A stretch of 64,000 nucleotides of DNA from Halomonas binhaiensis. GTDB taxonomy: Bacteria > Pseudomonadota > Gammaproteobacteria > Pseudomonadales > Halomonadaceae. This document shows, piece by piece, positions 1 through 7,917 of the stretch. Location of the stretch: assembly GCF_008329985.2 (NCBI RefSeq), contig NZ_CP038437.2:4278001-4342000 (forward strand), written 5' to 3'. The notes under the pieces are model-generated. The model saw only the letters and a list, made by a program, of their open reading frames with translations, was not told the DNA's origin and ran no database searches. A program made the position numbers and the translations under genes. Every line of letters starts with the position of its first letter. Positions within the stretch are counted from its first letter, which is position 1.

Positions 1-206
1 TCCATCAGGAAGAACCTCTGCGTCTGGCCATCCAGGTCGAGCGCCTGAACGACAATCGGGGCCAAGTCCCTGAGCGCGCCGATGAGCTCGCTTCAGTACT
101 TTGTGAACTGTTGGCTACTGGCCCAGTTTCTTCCGGCCTATGGCAACGAGAGGTCGGCGAACTGGACCGACTGCTGGATAGCCTGACCCAGCTACCTCCC
201 CCCTGA
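1..206 (+). CDS. C-terminal part of an unidentified protein
   Basis: An open frame enters from the left edge and ends at a TGA at 204-206, giving the last 67 residues of a protein. The segment is Leu- and Glu-rich, looks helical and ends in a proline run. It has no motif I can name. It converges on phaB, with two hairpins between the two stops. The codon use is GC-rich and ordinary. The family is unknown, and the call rests on frame openness to the edge and the convergent layout. Confidence 0.5.
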   Translation, partial: HQEEPLRLAIQVERLNDNRGQVPERADELASVLCELLATGPVSSGLWQREVGELDRLLDSLTQLPPP

Positions 207-228
207 ACCGACACGCCTTTCCTCACAT

Positions 229-317
229 GGCTCCCCAGAAGGGGGAGCCACCTGACTCACACTGTCGAGATACACCCCATGATTGCTTCCCCCTTTCTTC
301 AGGAAGGGGGCAAGCAA
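229..317. terminator. Two hairpins between convergent genes
   Basis: Two inverted repeats lie between the convergent stops: one at 229-249 (GGCTCCCC / GGGGAGCC arms, AGAA loop) and a longer imperfect one at 283-317 (TTGCTTCCCCC arms). Neither has a clear T tract. They may end transcription of the left gene and of phaB, but this is weak. Confidence 0.35.
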
Positions 318-322
318 GCTGA

Positions 323-1069
323 TCAACCCATGAACTGGCCACCATTGATGTCGATGTTGGCGCCAGTGATGAAGCCATTGTCCTTGTCAGCGAGGAAAGC
401 CACCAGACGCGCAATTTCTTCGGGTGTTCCATAACGCTTCATAGGAATGGTTTCACGGATAGCTTCCCGCACTTTCTCGGGAATTTTCATGATCATGTCG
501 GTGGCAATGTATCCAGGAGATATCGTGTTGACCGTTATGCCCTTGGTTGCCGTCTCCTGAGCCAGAGCCATGGTCAGGCCATGCATGCCTGCCTTGGCAG
601 CGGAGTAGTTGACTTGGCCAAACTGCCCTTTGCGGCCGTTGATGGAAGATATGTTGATGATGCGGCCGTAGTTCTGCTCGAGCATCATCTCAATCACACT
701 GCGGCAGGTGTTGAAGACACTATTGAGATTCGTATCAATAACGACATCCCATTGCTCGGGAGTCATCTTCTTCATGGTGCCGTCGCGTGTGATGCCCGCA
801 CAATTGACCAGCACAGAAACAGGGCCATACTTGGCCTCGATCTCTTTTACTCCTGCCTGACAGGCGTCGAAGCTCGTGAGATCCACTCCAGCCACGTCGA
901 TGTTCTCGTAACCATCTGCCCTCTGGCCCTCTAACCAGGACATGGCCTTCTCTGGATTGTTGTAACCAGCAATCACTTGATATCCGGCGTCTGCCAAGGA
1001 CCGACAAATTGCACTGCCGATACCCCCGGTTCCTCCGGTGACCCATGCGATATTTTTCTGCTGAGTCAT
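323..1069 (-). CDS. phaB: Acetoacetyl-CoA reductase (PhaB)
   Basis: This is a 248-residue short-chain dehydrogenase. In polyhydroxybutyrate synthesis the enzyme reduces acetoacetyl-CoA to (R)-3-hydroxybutyryl-CoA with NADPH, in the cytosol. Visible features are the TGGTGGIG dinucleotide-binding loop at residues 11-18, the NCAG motif near 89, a catalytic Ser near 141 and YSAAK at 155-159 (Tyr155, Lys159). The C-terminus GGQFMG fits PhaB rather than FabG. The frame is open further upstream, but the ATG at 1069 follows a strong GGGAGG ribosome site and matches the family start. No PHA synthase gene is nearby, so it appears to be a stand-alone unit. FabG-type activity is the main alternative. Confidence 0.9.
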   Translation of the reverse strand: MTQQKNIAWVTGGTGGIGSAICRSLADAGYQVIAGYNNPEKAMSWLEGQRADGYENIDVAGVDLTSFDACQAGVKEIEAKYGPVSVLVNCAGITRDGTMKKMTPEQWDVVIDTNLNSVFNTCRSVIEMMLEQNYGRIINISSINGRKGQFGQVNYSAAKAGMHGLTMALAQETATKGITVNTISPGYIATDMIMKIPEKVREAIRETIPMKRYGTPEEIARLVAFLADKDNGFITGANIDINGGQFMG

Positions 1070-1277
1070 CTCGACCTCCCTGATTGGTCTTGTTGCACCA
1101 CCGTCCTTTTCAATGGCGATGGCGTCTGTGCTCCGACTGCGTACCATCCACGACCCTCATTGGCCGCTACTCTCAATGGTGCCTGGTGGAGCTTACAATT
1201 CAACGACAACTTCACCATGCAGTATGGACTACTGCGGTAAATCAAGAAGGCCAATCTGAATCAATCTTTATGCAGTG

Positions 1278-1305
1278 TTGACTTTTCCGCCTAAAGTCGT
1301 AGAAT
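1278..1305 (+). promoter_or_regulatory. Promoter of the initiator tRNA gene
   Basis: TTGACT at 1278-1283 and TAGAAT at 1300-1305 are separated by 16 bases and lie just upstream of the tRNA at 1319. This is close to a sigma-70 consensus. Confidence 0.7.
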
Positions 1306-1318
1306 GTGCTCACGTTGA

Positions 1319-1395
<77 letters not shown>

Positions 1396-1408
1396 ATATT
1401 TAGAGAGA

Positions 1409-1437
1409 GGCCAGATCCAAACGGATCTGGCCTTTTT
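1409..1437 (+). terminator. Intrinsic terminator of tRNA-fMet
   Basis: A perfect 10-bp stem (GGCCAGATCC / GGATCTGGCC, loop AAAC) is followed by TTTTT. The same hairpin recurs after each downstream tRNA-like copy. Confidence 0.92.
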
Positions 1438-1443
1438 CGTTAC

Positions 1444-1530
1444 TGCGGGATGGACCATCAAGCCGCTCGTCGGGCTCAGCTCTTCATCACCCCGGGAAGG
1501 TCATCGGGTCACATCCGGTCCCCGCCACCC
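1444..1530 (+). pseudogene. tRNA-fMet-like pseudogene copy 1
   Basis: An 87-base decayed copy of the tRNA at 1319. The anticodon loop is interrupted by GCTCTTCATCA-like sequence, the T loop is changed (GTCACAT in place of TTCAAAT), and the end reads CCACCC instead of CTACCA, so it cannot give a chargeable tRNA. Confidence 0.85.
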
Positions 1531-1578
1531 ATATTCAGAGAGAGGCCAGATCCAAACGGCTCTGGCCTTTTTCGTTAC

Positions 1579-1665
1579 TGCGGGATGGGCCATCAAACCG
1601 CTCGTCGGGCTCGGCTCTTCATCACCCCGGGAAGGTCATTGGGTCACATCCGGTCCCCGCCACCC
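1579..1665 (+). pseudogene. tRNA-fMet-like pseudogene copy 2
   Basis: The same 87-base structure as copy 1, with a few substitutions in the D-arm region and T stem (TCATTGGG). It ends in CCACCC. Confidence 0.85.
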
Positions 1666-1713
1666 ATATTCAGAGAGAGGCCAGATCCAAACGGCTCTGG
1701 CCTTTTTCGTTAC

Positions 1714-1800
1714 TGCGGGATGGGCCATCAAACCGCTCGTCGGGCTCGGCTCTTCATCACCCCGGGAAGGTCATCGGTTCACATCCGGTCCCCGCTACCA
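1714..1800 (+). pseudogene. tRNA-fMet-like pseudogene copy 3
   Basis: Closest of the four to the true tRNA at its 3' end, with GGTTCACATCC in the T arm and an intact CTACCA terminus. The anticodon-loop insertion is still present. Confidence 0.85.
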
Positions 1801-1848
1801 ATATTCAGAGAGAGGCCAGATCCAAACGGATCTGGCCTTTTTCGTTAC

Positions 1849-1935
1849 TGCGGGATGGGCCATCAAACCGCTCGTCGGGCTCGGCTCTCCATCACCCCGG
1901 GAAGGTCATCGGGTCACATCCGGTCCCCGCTAACA
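1849..1935 (+). pseudogene. tRNA-fMet-like pseudogene copy 4
   Basis: The last copy. Its 3' end reads CTAACA and it is followed by the most diverged terminator (1951-1976), as expected for the outer edge of an expanding array. Confidence 0.85.
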
Positions 1936-2106
1936 ATTATTCAGAGAAAAGCCAGGTCCAAACGGATCTGGCTTTTGTTGTACTGGCAGGCAAGAGCCTG
2001 CACGATGTTCAAGCCAACCTGATATCCTGCTCGACACCGTACATCTTGAAGTTGGCTGCTTCCGCCCGCATGTTGTATTCAAATTCTTCTTACACAAGGT
2101 CTAGCC

Positions 2107-3036
2107 ATGCCCATCGTCGACCCGCGCACCGGCGACACCATCAGTGCAGCTGCCGAGCCCAACACTGCCCATGTTTCCGCACCGCAGGACAGCGATCTGA
2201 TTCTTGAAGTTGATCGCAGCAATATCCAGCAAGTGTTGGAATTGTCCACGCGCGTACCGGTTCTCCTGGACTGCTGGGCACCATGGTGTGAGCCATGTAA
2301 GAATCTGATGCCCATACTGGAGAAGCTGGTCAGAGAGTATGCCGGCGCATTCCTGCTGGCCAAGCTGAATATCGATGATAATCAAGAGATTGCCGCTCAG
2401 CTTGGCGTTCGCTCAGTACCCGATGTCAAGCTCATCAGCCAAGGGGGACTGGTCGATCAGTTCCAGGGAGCTCTGCCAGAAAAAGAGATACGTGAATGGC
2501 TGAGTCGTTACTTCCAGGCCCCAGAAAACGCCTCTCTCAGCCCGGAAGAACAGGCCGAACAGGCGCTCACCGAGGGAGATACAGCCACGGCAGGAGCCAT
2601 CTACGCTGAACTGATCCAGCAAAACCCCGAGCAGTACAGCCACATGATCCAGCTGGCCAGAGTGCGCGTTGCAGAGAATCGTAACGATGAAGCTCGTGAG
2701 CTGCTTGATGCACTTCCGCCCGAAGAGCGTGACGCACCAGCCGCACGGGGCGTACGTGCCAGCATAGAGTTTGGTGAGGAAGCTCCAGGTGCCGAGACGC
2801 TGGCTGCCCTGGAAGGTCGTGATGATAGCGAGGCCAACTACTTGAGAGCCCTGCGTCAGGTAGCGGATGCCAATTACGAAGAAGGCCTGGAAGGGCTGCT
2901 GGCAGTAATGAAGAGCGATCGTACTTATGGCGATGACCTGGCCAGGAAGACCCTGCTGCGAGTCTTCGACGCCCTGGGCGCCGACCATCCTCTGACAGTG
3001 ACGTATCGCCGCAAGCTGTTCGCCCTTCTCTACTGA
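2107..3036 (+). CDS. cnoX: Thioredoxin-TPR co-chaperone (CnoX/YbbN family)
   Basis: A 309-residue cytosolic protein with an N-terminal thioredoxin fold (about 35-145) followed by a helical TPR-like half (about 150-300), the architecture of YbbN/CnoX. These proteins hold unfolding clients and pass them to chaperonin or DnaK. The active site WAPWCEPCK places CEPC at residues 61-64, so it is predicted to be redox active; the E. coli protein lacks the first cysteine. The ATG at 2107 follows an AAGG motif. It is a single gene with a hairpin before the convergent patB. Confidence 0.9.
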   Translation: MPIVDPRTGDTISAAAEPNTAHVSAPQDSDLILEVDRSNIQQVLELSTRVPVLLDCWAPWCEPCKNLMPILEKLVREYAGAFLLAKLNIDDNQEIAAQLGVRSVPDVKLISQGGLVDQFQGALPEKEIREWLSRYFQAPENASLSPEEQAEQALTEGDTATAGAIYAELIQQNPEQYSHMIQLARVRVAENRNDEARELLDALPPEERDAPAARGVRASIEFGEEAPGAETLAALEGRDDSEANYLRALRQVADANYEEGLEGLLAVMKSDRTYGDDLARKTLLRVFDALGADHPLTVTYRRKLFALLY

Positions 3037-3053
3037 ACGACCAGATGCAATGA

Positions 3054-3097
3054 GCCCCGTGACACAGAGCAATGAAGATGCGTTGCGTCACGGGCCT
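3054..3097. terminator. Hairpin between convergent cnoX and patB
   Basis: The arms GCCCCGTGAC (from 3054) and GTCACGGGCC (to about 3097) pair around a long loop between the two convergent stop codons. It may serve both directions. The T tract is poor. Confidence 0.45.
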
Positions 3098-3108
3098 CTT
3101 GTACAGCA

Positions 3109-4308
3109 TCAGGCCAACAGGTTATCCATTCGCTCCAATGCCTGTTCCAACTGCTCAGCAGTAGTCCCGAAGTTCAAGCGCACGAAACCCGGATAACCAA
3201 AGGCCGCTCCATCAGATAATGCCACGCCTGCTCGATCAAGAAGGGCGATAGCTGGCGATGACTCGTTACCAAGCCTTGACTGGCGCAGATCCAACCAGGC
3301 CAGATAGGTGGATTGGGGAGCTTTGAAGCCGACTCCCGGCCAGCGTGCCACACGCTCCGCCAGAAGCCGTCGATGCCCACGCAACACCTGCAGCAACTCC
3401 TGGCGCCACGGCTCACCATGGCGATATGCCGCTTCAGCGGCCACTAGACCCAGCACGTTGGCATCCGGCATCAGCCCCTTGGCAACATCACGAAAGCGCT
3501 TTCTGAAGGATGCGTTCGGAATCACTGCACATGCCGCCGTCAATCCTGCCAAGTTGAACGTCTTGGACGGAGCCCACAACGTCACACTACGTTCGGCAAG
3601 ACCAGGGAAAACCTCCGCCAGAGCACGGTGCTGTGCGCCTTCATCGAGCAACAGGTCACAATGCAGCTCATCAGACACCACGATCAGGTCATGCCGCTCT
3701 ACAAGCGCAGCCAATCCGGCGAGCTCTTCATGAGTCCACTGACGCCCCGTAGGATTATGTGGATGGCACCACAGGAGTAAGCGCGTCTCATCGGTGATTG
3801 CTGCTTCCAGCGCATCAAGATCCAGCGACCAGCCCTCGTCCTCTCCAGGGGACTGCAAGTCCACCGTCTGCGGCAGCCGCCCAGTATGTCTGGCGACCTG
3901 CAGGAAAGGTGGATAGATCGGGGCCACGGTGAGCACACCATCACCTGGCTCAGTAAAGGCCAGGCTGGCCAGATGCAACGCCGGGACAACCCCGGGAAGC
4001 CAATGTTGCCAATCCTGCTGAATCTCCCAGCCATAATGGCTCACGCTCCAGTCACATAACGCCTGTCGCAACGACTCTGGAACCAGGCCGTAGCCAAAGA
4101 CACCATGAGCTACTCGCTGCTGGATCGCTTCGATCACCGCAGGCGGAGAACGAAAATCCATGTCTGCCACCCACAAGGGCAGGATATCATCGGCGTAGGT
4201 ATGCCACTTCTGAGAAGGCCACTGAGGTCGCACCCTCTCAGTATCCAATGATTCAATATGATGATGGGGCTGCCGACGATCGACAGGCGTGGCAAAATCG
4301 AATTTCAT
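3109..4308 (-). CDS. patB: PatB/MalY-type PLP-dependent C-S lyase
   Basis: A 399-residue fold-type I PLP enzyme of the MalY/PatB group (cystathionine beta-lyase family), which cleaves the C-S bond of cystathionine or similar thioethers to pyruvate, ammonia and a thiol. The early PLWVADMDF signature (44-52) is typical of the group. HNPTG lies at 184-188, SDELH at 212-216 holds the PLP-pyridine Asp213, and SKTFNLAG carries the Schiff-base Lys249. The ATG follows GGGAGA. It is divergent from the hypothetical gene at 4350 with a 41-base gap. The exact substrate cannot be told from sequence; methionine biosynthesis is plausible, given metF and ahcY elsewhere in the window. Confidence 0.87.
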   Translation of the reverse strand: MKFDFATPVDRRQPHHHIESLDTERVRPQWPSQKWHTYADDILPLWVADMDFRSPPAVIEAIQQRVAHGVFGYGLVPESLRQALCDWSVSHYGWEIQQDWQHWLPGVVPALHLASLAFTEPGDGVLTVAPIYPPFLQVARHTGRLPQTVDLQSPGEDEGWSLDLDALEAAITDETRLLLWCHPHNPTGRQWTHEELAGLAALVERHDLIVVSDELHCDLLLDEGAQHRALAEVFPGLAERSVTLWAPSKTFNLAGLTAACAVIPNASFRKRFRDVAKGLMPDANVLGLVAAEAAYRHGEPWRQELLQVLRGHRRLLAERVARWPGVGFKAPQSTYLAWLDLRQSRLGNESSPAIALLDRAGVALSDGAAFGYPGFVRLNFGTTAEQLEQALERMDNLLA

Positions 4309-4349
4309 GATGTCTCCCTGACAAACTCACTTCTACAAAAGAAGCACCT

Positions 4350-4793
4350 ATGCCTCACACCATGCCGCATCACGGTTTCTACGCCAAGGTCTGCCAAGGG
4401 ATGCCGGCCCTGATCCATCAGTGGCTAACTCACGGTCGTGGCGACGCTGACCGCTTGGCCCTGATCCTGGCCGAAACCGCTCGCGTGGCTGGCCTCGGTG
4501 ACCCGGGAGAAACGCCCGATGGCAACACCTTGAGCCTCTGGGCCAGAGGCAACGGTGCGGAACCGCCGCACTGGGCTGTACGTACAGCCTTGTTCCTGCT
4601 GGTGCAGATGCCCGCCAAACCCGTACCAGACACGGATACGGAAGCCTGTGCCTGGGCATACTGCTGGTTGCGCAATCGTGATTTCCATGACCGCGACGCC
4701 GCCCTGGCTGCTCTGCCCGAGCACCTGCGCGAGGTCATGGCCCCCGCAATCACTGCCGCCTGGAATGATCGCCAGGGGCTCAGATTGGTATAG
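4350..4793 (+). CDS. Conserved-looking hypothetical protein
   Basis: A 147-residue soluble protein with many Trp and Ala, no signal peptide, and no motif I recognise. It contains WARGNGAEPPHWA in the middle and ends with helices rich in Ala/Glu. Codon use is like its neighbours, which supports a real gene. The first ATG at 4350 follows a weak purine stretch (AAAAGAAG); a second in-frame ATG lies five codons later. It is divergent from patB and followed by a 156-base gap before the thioesterase operon. Confidence 0.65.
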   Translation: MPHTMPHHGFYAKVCQGMPALIHQWLTHGRGDADRLALILAETARVAGLGDPGETPDGNTLSLWARGNGAEPPHWAVRTALFLLVQMPAKPVPDTDTEACAWAYCWLRNRDFHDRDAALAALPEHLREVMAPAITAAWNDRQGLRLV

Positions 4794-4949
4794 ATCCACA
4801 CAACAAGCCATGCCCCTTCTCAGACACAAACCAAAAGAACCAGGCATAGAACCAAAAGAAGGCTTGACCAAGCGCTTGCTCGGCACAATGCTGATTGTTT
4901 CTCGGCTAATAGTTCATCTGCATCATAAACATTAGGGGAGCATGCATTC

Positions 4950-5360
4950 ATGATGACCTGCACCATTGAACCAGCCTTCTATGACACCGACGCCCTGGGC
5001 CATATCAACAATACCCGAGTCCCAGCCTGGTTCGAACTGGCTCGCAATGAACTGTTCCGTCTGTTCACCCCCAACCTGGATCCACGCCAATGGCGTCTGA
5101 TCCTGGCACGAGTGGAAGTCGACTATCACGCGGAACTTCATTACGGGCATGACGTCACTATCCATACCTTTATTTCACGCTTGGGCAATAGCTCTTTCAC
5201 CGTCACCCAGGAAGCACATCAGAATGGACAGGTGACCAATACCGGACATACCGTAATGGTACACTTTGACCACCAGACCAAAAGCGCCATTCCCATTGAA
5301 GGGGAACTGCGTCAGGCACTGGAGTCCCATCTCGAGACAAGAGCAACCGAACCTGCATGA
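4950..5360 (+). CDS. Acyl-CoA thioesterase, hotdog fold (4HBT/YbgC-like)
   Basis: A 136-residue single hotdog domain. The N-terminal YDTDALGHINNTRVPAWFE segment (residues 11-29) is the 4-hydroxybenzoyl-CoA thioesterase signature, with the catalytic Asp/His region and the start of the long helix. Such enzymes hydrolyse acyl-CoA thioesters in the cytosol; the chain specificity is unknown. A GGGGAG ribosome site lies before the ATG. Its stop overlaps the ybaK start by four bases (ATGA), so the two are likely translationally coupled. It heads a compact four-gene cluster. Confidence 0.85.
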   Translation: MMTCTIEPAFYDTDALGHINNTRVPAWFELARNELFRLFTPNLDPRQWRLILARVEVDYHAELHYGHDVTIHTFISRLGNSSFTVTQEAHQNGQVTNTGHTVMVHFDHQTKSAIPIEGELRQALESHLETRATEPA

Positions 5361-5824
5361 CACCAGCCATCAAGACATTGGAAAAAGCCAGAGTCTCCTT
5401 CGATGTCGTCAGCTACGAACATGACCCCCGCTCTCCGGCTTACGGAGAAGAAGCCGCACAAGTGCTAGGCCTGAACCCTCGGGAAGTGTTCAAGACGCTG
5501 CTGGCTCGGCTGGATGGCGACAAGCTGGTGGTAGCTATTGTTCCCGTCGTGGGTCAACTCGACCTCAAGGCCTTGGCCAAGGCAGCCGGTGCACGCAAGG
5601 CCAGCATGGCAGAGCCGCAGGATGCCGAACGAGCCACTGGCTATGTGGTTGGCGGCATCAGCCCTCTGGGACAGAAGAAACGCCTGGCAACCTTCATTGA
5701 TATCAGTTGCCAGGATTACCCGGCCATTCATGTCTCGGGGGGGCGTCGCGGTCTCGAGATCCGCCTGGCCCCGGATGACCTCACCAAATTGACCGGTGCT
5801 CGTCTGGCACCGATCTCTCGTTGA
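5357..5824 (+). CDS. ybaK: Cys-tRNA(Pro) deacylase YbaK
   Basis: A 155-residue YbaK/EbsC-domain protein that clears cysteine from mischarged tRNA-Pro. Family marks are the FKTLLARLDG region, the KALAKAAGARKASMA stretch, the GYVVGGISPLGQKK loop (positions about 95-110) and the C-terminal SGGRRGLEIRLAPDDL. The length is as expected. It starts inside the previous stop (ATGA) and is followed 11 bases later by the next ATG, so it is part of one transcription unit with the thioesterase and the two small genes downstream. Confidence 0.93.
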   Translation: MTPAIKTLEKARVSFDVVSYEHDPRSPAYGEEAAQVLGLNPREVFKTLLARLDGDKLVVAIVPVVGQLDLKALAKAAGARKASMAEPQDAERATGYVVGGISPLGQKKRLATFIDISCQDYPAIHVSGGRRGLEIRLAPDDLTKLTGARLAPISR

Positions 5825-5835
5825 CCGAGAACGCT

Positions 5836-6162
5836 ATGGCGATTCGCTATACTCTATGGCTTGAGCCCGAGGCCACGGAACGACATCAGGCAGCCGAAGC
5901 GGCATTGGAAACCTGGTTTTTCGAACGCTTCGCTGACTATCCTCACATCCGCTTGTTCGGGGCTGATCCCTACGATTATGATGCCCCCTTCAACCGACTT
6001 TATGACGTACTGATCTCTCGCGCAGCCGAATATATCGAGCGCGAGCAAGCCTACGTCCCCACTCCCGAGCAGCTCAGTCGTGCCTTCTATCGCGCGGTGG
6101 GGCGCTCCACGAAATTCGTAAGGGACAACCCTGATGGTAATCCGCCCCGAGACAGCACCTGA
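5836..6162 (+). CDS. Small hypothetical protein of the ybaK cluster
   Basis: A 108-residue acidic protein with many aromatics (WFFERFADYPH, DPYDYDAPFNRLYD). I do not recognise a domain. The ATG at 5836 gives MAIRYTLWLEPE; a TTG at 5821 overlapping the ybaK stop would add five residues. Its last 29 bases overlap the start of the DUF501 gene in another frame, which argues for tight coupling and for a real gene. No membrane segment or signal peptide is seen. Confidence 0.7.
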   Translation: MAIRYTLWLEPEATERHQAAEAALETWFFERFADYPHIRLFGADPYDYDAPFNRLYDVLISRAAEYIEREQAYVPTPEQLSRAFYRAVGRSTKFVRDNPDGNPPRDST

Positions 6163-6655
6163 CGAGGCCCAATTGGCCATCATCGCCGAACAACTGGGCC
6201 GCGCTCCTCGTGGTATCGAGGCCCTTGCGGCCACTGATGGAGAAGGCACTCCACTGGTATTGCGCATGGCTCCCATCGTTGATGGCAAACCCTTTCCGAC
6301 CCTGTTCTGGCTGAGTTCCGAATTGCTCAAGGTCGAGCTTTCACGCATCGAGGCTGCTGGCGTCATCAAGTCACTGGAAGCACGGCTGCAGGAAGATGAC
6401 GACTTCCGTGCCGCTTACCATGCCAGCCATCAGGACTATATTGAAACCCGCTGGCGCCTGATGAGCGACGCCCAGCGGGCTGCTGTTGAGCAATTGGGCT
6501 ATACAGATATCCTGCGCGAACGAGGCATTGGCGGTATCGCCAATCATGACCAGGTACGTTGCCTGCACACACAGTATGCTCACCATCTTTGCGGCGACAA
6601 CGTCATCGGCCAATGGCTCGACGAGCACTACGGCATCATCGACTTGCTGCCCTAG
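6134..6655 (+). CDS. DUF501 family protein
   Basis: A 173-residue protein matching the DUF501 layout: an N-terminal QLGRAPRGIEALA segment, a central FPTLFWLSSELLKVELSRIEAAG block, and a C-terminal VRCLHTQYAHHLCGDNVIGQWL block with conserved His and Asp residues. The family has no agreed function. It is the last gene of the four-gene cluster that starts at 4950 and overlaps its upstream neighbour by 29 bases. Confidence 0.85.
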   Translation: MVIRPETAPDEAQLAIIAEQLGRAPRGIEALAATDGEGTPLVLRMAPIVDGKPFPTLFWLSSELLKVELSRIEAAGVIKSLEARLQEDDDFRAAYHASHQDYIETRWRLMSDAQRAAVEQLGYTDILRERGIGGIANHDQVRCLHTQYAHHLCGDNVIGQWLDEHYGIIDLLP

Positions 6656-6763
6656 CGCCAAGGATCCAGAGCTATCCCCAGTGCGATAAAGAAAAGCTCC
6701 ATTAACTAGCGTCTCTCTTTCCACACGAGACTTGTTGCAATGCCGTCCTCAAGGAGATATCCC

Positions 6764-7327
6764 ATGGCAAGGATCTGCGTATATCTTGGCTCACGACAAG
6801 GTGAAGACCCTGGATTCATGGACGCTGCGCGCCGTTTCGGCCAATGCCTTGGCGAGCGTGGTCATGGACTGGTCTATGGCGGCGCCAGTGTTGGCCTTAT
6901 GGGGGCCCTGGCAGATGCTGCCCTGGAGGCAGGAGGGGAGGTGATCGGCGTCATGCCACACCACCTGGTGAACAGAGAACAGGCACATCATGGCCTGACC
7001 CAACTGATCAAGGTCGCAGACATGCATGAACGCAAGGCACAGATGGCGGAACGTGCCGACGCTTTCGCCATCCTTCCAGGAGGAATCGGCACGCTGGAAG
7101 AGTTCTTCGAGACCTGGACCTGGCGCTACCTGAACCTTCATGACAAACCCATCGGTGTACTCGACACCAACGGCTTCTATCGCCCCTTGCTGGAGTTTCT
7201 CGACACGACGGTGGCCCAGGGCTTCCTCAACGCGGATACTCGGGCGGAGCTTGTCAGCGAATCCACCCCGGAGATCTTGCTGAGCACACTGGAAAAGCGC
7301 CTTAGTGCCACTCCATCACCAGGCTAG
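6764..7327 (+). CDS. LOG family protein (TIGR00730 type)
   Basis: A 187-residue Rossmann-like protein of the lysine decarboxylase-like/LOG family. The nucleotide-binding YGGASVGLMGALADAAL stretch (about residues 39-55) and the PGGIGTLEEFFE signature (about 104-115) are both clear. Relatives remove ribose 5'-phosphate from nucleotides such as cytokinin ribotides or AMP; the bacterial substrate is unsettled. The ATG at 6764 has a strong AAGGAGAT site. An upstream in-frame ATG at 6740 is less likely. Confidence 0.9.
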   Translation: MARICVYLGSRQGEDPGFMDAARRFGQCLGERGHGLVYGGASVGLMGALADAALEAGGEVIGVMPHHLVNREQAHHGLTQLIKVADMHERKAQMAERADAFAILPGGIGTLEEFFETWTWRYLNLHDKPIGVLDTNGFYRPLLEFLDTTVAQGFLNADTRAELVSESTPEILLSTLEKRLSATPSPG

Positions 7328-7354
7328 GCCCACAAGATTGACCAGAGTGGTATA

Positions 7355-7882
7355 TCAGTCCTCGGCACTGAGCTTCAAGGTGCGGGCATAAGTCAGCTGT
7401 AGCAGCTTGGCATCGTCACCTGCTCTGTGCCGACGAATATCGCCCTCTTCGAGCATAGCTTCCTTCACATCGCTCCAGATCGCCATCTGGCGCTCGTCAA
7501 GCAGGCGACGCAATGCTTCGAGTCGGAACCGCGGGATCATGCCGGCATGATGGAAAAGCAGTGACAGCCAGGTGTTATCGTAGCCCCAGCTATCACTGTA
7601 GACGGTGCCGATATCATGCAGCTCATCATTCAACCATTGAGCGACATGACGCACAGGGTATCCCTCGCGCTCAAGCCGTGCCCGGGAAATGCCATGCAGT
7701 AGCTCGGCCTTGGGATCCCAATGTGTCCATTCTTCGAGAGGCTGGATCAAAAAGGCACAGCTACTGCCATCAGGGCGCGCAATGCCAACTTCGATGGGGT
7801 AGCTGCCGCGTCCGAATCCGGACGCTTCGATATCCAGCAGTGTCGGTAGCGTCACGGGTTGCGACATCCTCAAGGTGACCAT
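7355..7882 (-). CDS. 3'-5' exonuclease, DEDDh type
   Basis: A protein of about 175 residues with the DEDDh exonuclease pattern: the LLDIEASGFG motif near the start (Asp and Glu of Exo I), a PIEVGIA strand, an Exo II Asp in YSDSWGYDNTW, and an HRAGDDAKLL Exo III His-x4-Asp near the end. It is likely a small RNase or DNase acting in nucleic acid turnover. The start is unsure: the ATG at 7882 is used here, but an ATG at 7867 and a TTG at 7894 are also in frame and none has a good ribosome site. It converges with the LOG gene. Confidence 0.75.
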   Translation of the reverse strand: MVTLRMSQPVTLPTLLDIEASGFGRGSYPIEVGIARPDGSSCAFLIQPLEEWTHWDPKAELLHGISRARLEREGYPVRHVAQWLNDELHDIGTVYSDSWGYDNTWLSLLFHHAGMIPRFRLEALRRLLDERQMAIWSDVKEAMLEEGDIRRHRAGDDAKLLQLTYARTLKLSAED

Positions 7883-7917
7883 GGGGACAGTCAAGGCGAC
7901 TGCCCTTGTAGAGTCCC

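Larger units (their letters stand above)
1444..1976 (+). repeat. Tandem array of tRNA-fMet-derived repeats with terminators
   Basis: Four units with an exact 135-base period start at 1444, 1579, 1714 and 1849. Each has an 87-base tRNA-like part, a short linker and a terminator hairpin with T run (1544-1572, 1679-1707, 1814-1842, 1951-1976). The tRNA-like part keeps the 5' acceptor strand, the anticodon stem and the 3' T-arm/acceptor of the upstream tRNA-fMet. It has an altered D arm and an 11-base insertion that destroys the anticodon loop. Units 1 and 2 have one mismatch in the terminator stem; units 3 and 4 have restored it, with small changes in unit 4. Unit 3 keeps an intact CTACCA end. 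The layout resembles the E. coli tyrT distal repeats. The function is unknown. Confidence 0.9.

Noticed and set aside
1450..2022. 190-residue repeat frame as a protein-coding gene
   Set aside because: No ribosome site, interrupted by five terminators, and fully explained by tRNA-derived DNA. Kept only as a curiosity among the findings.
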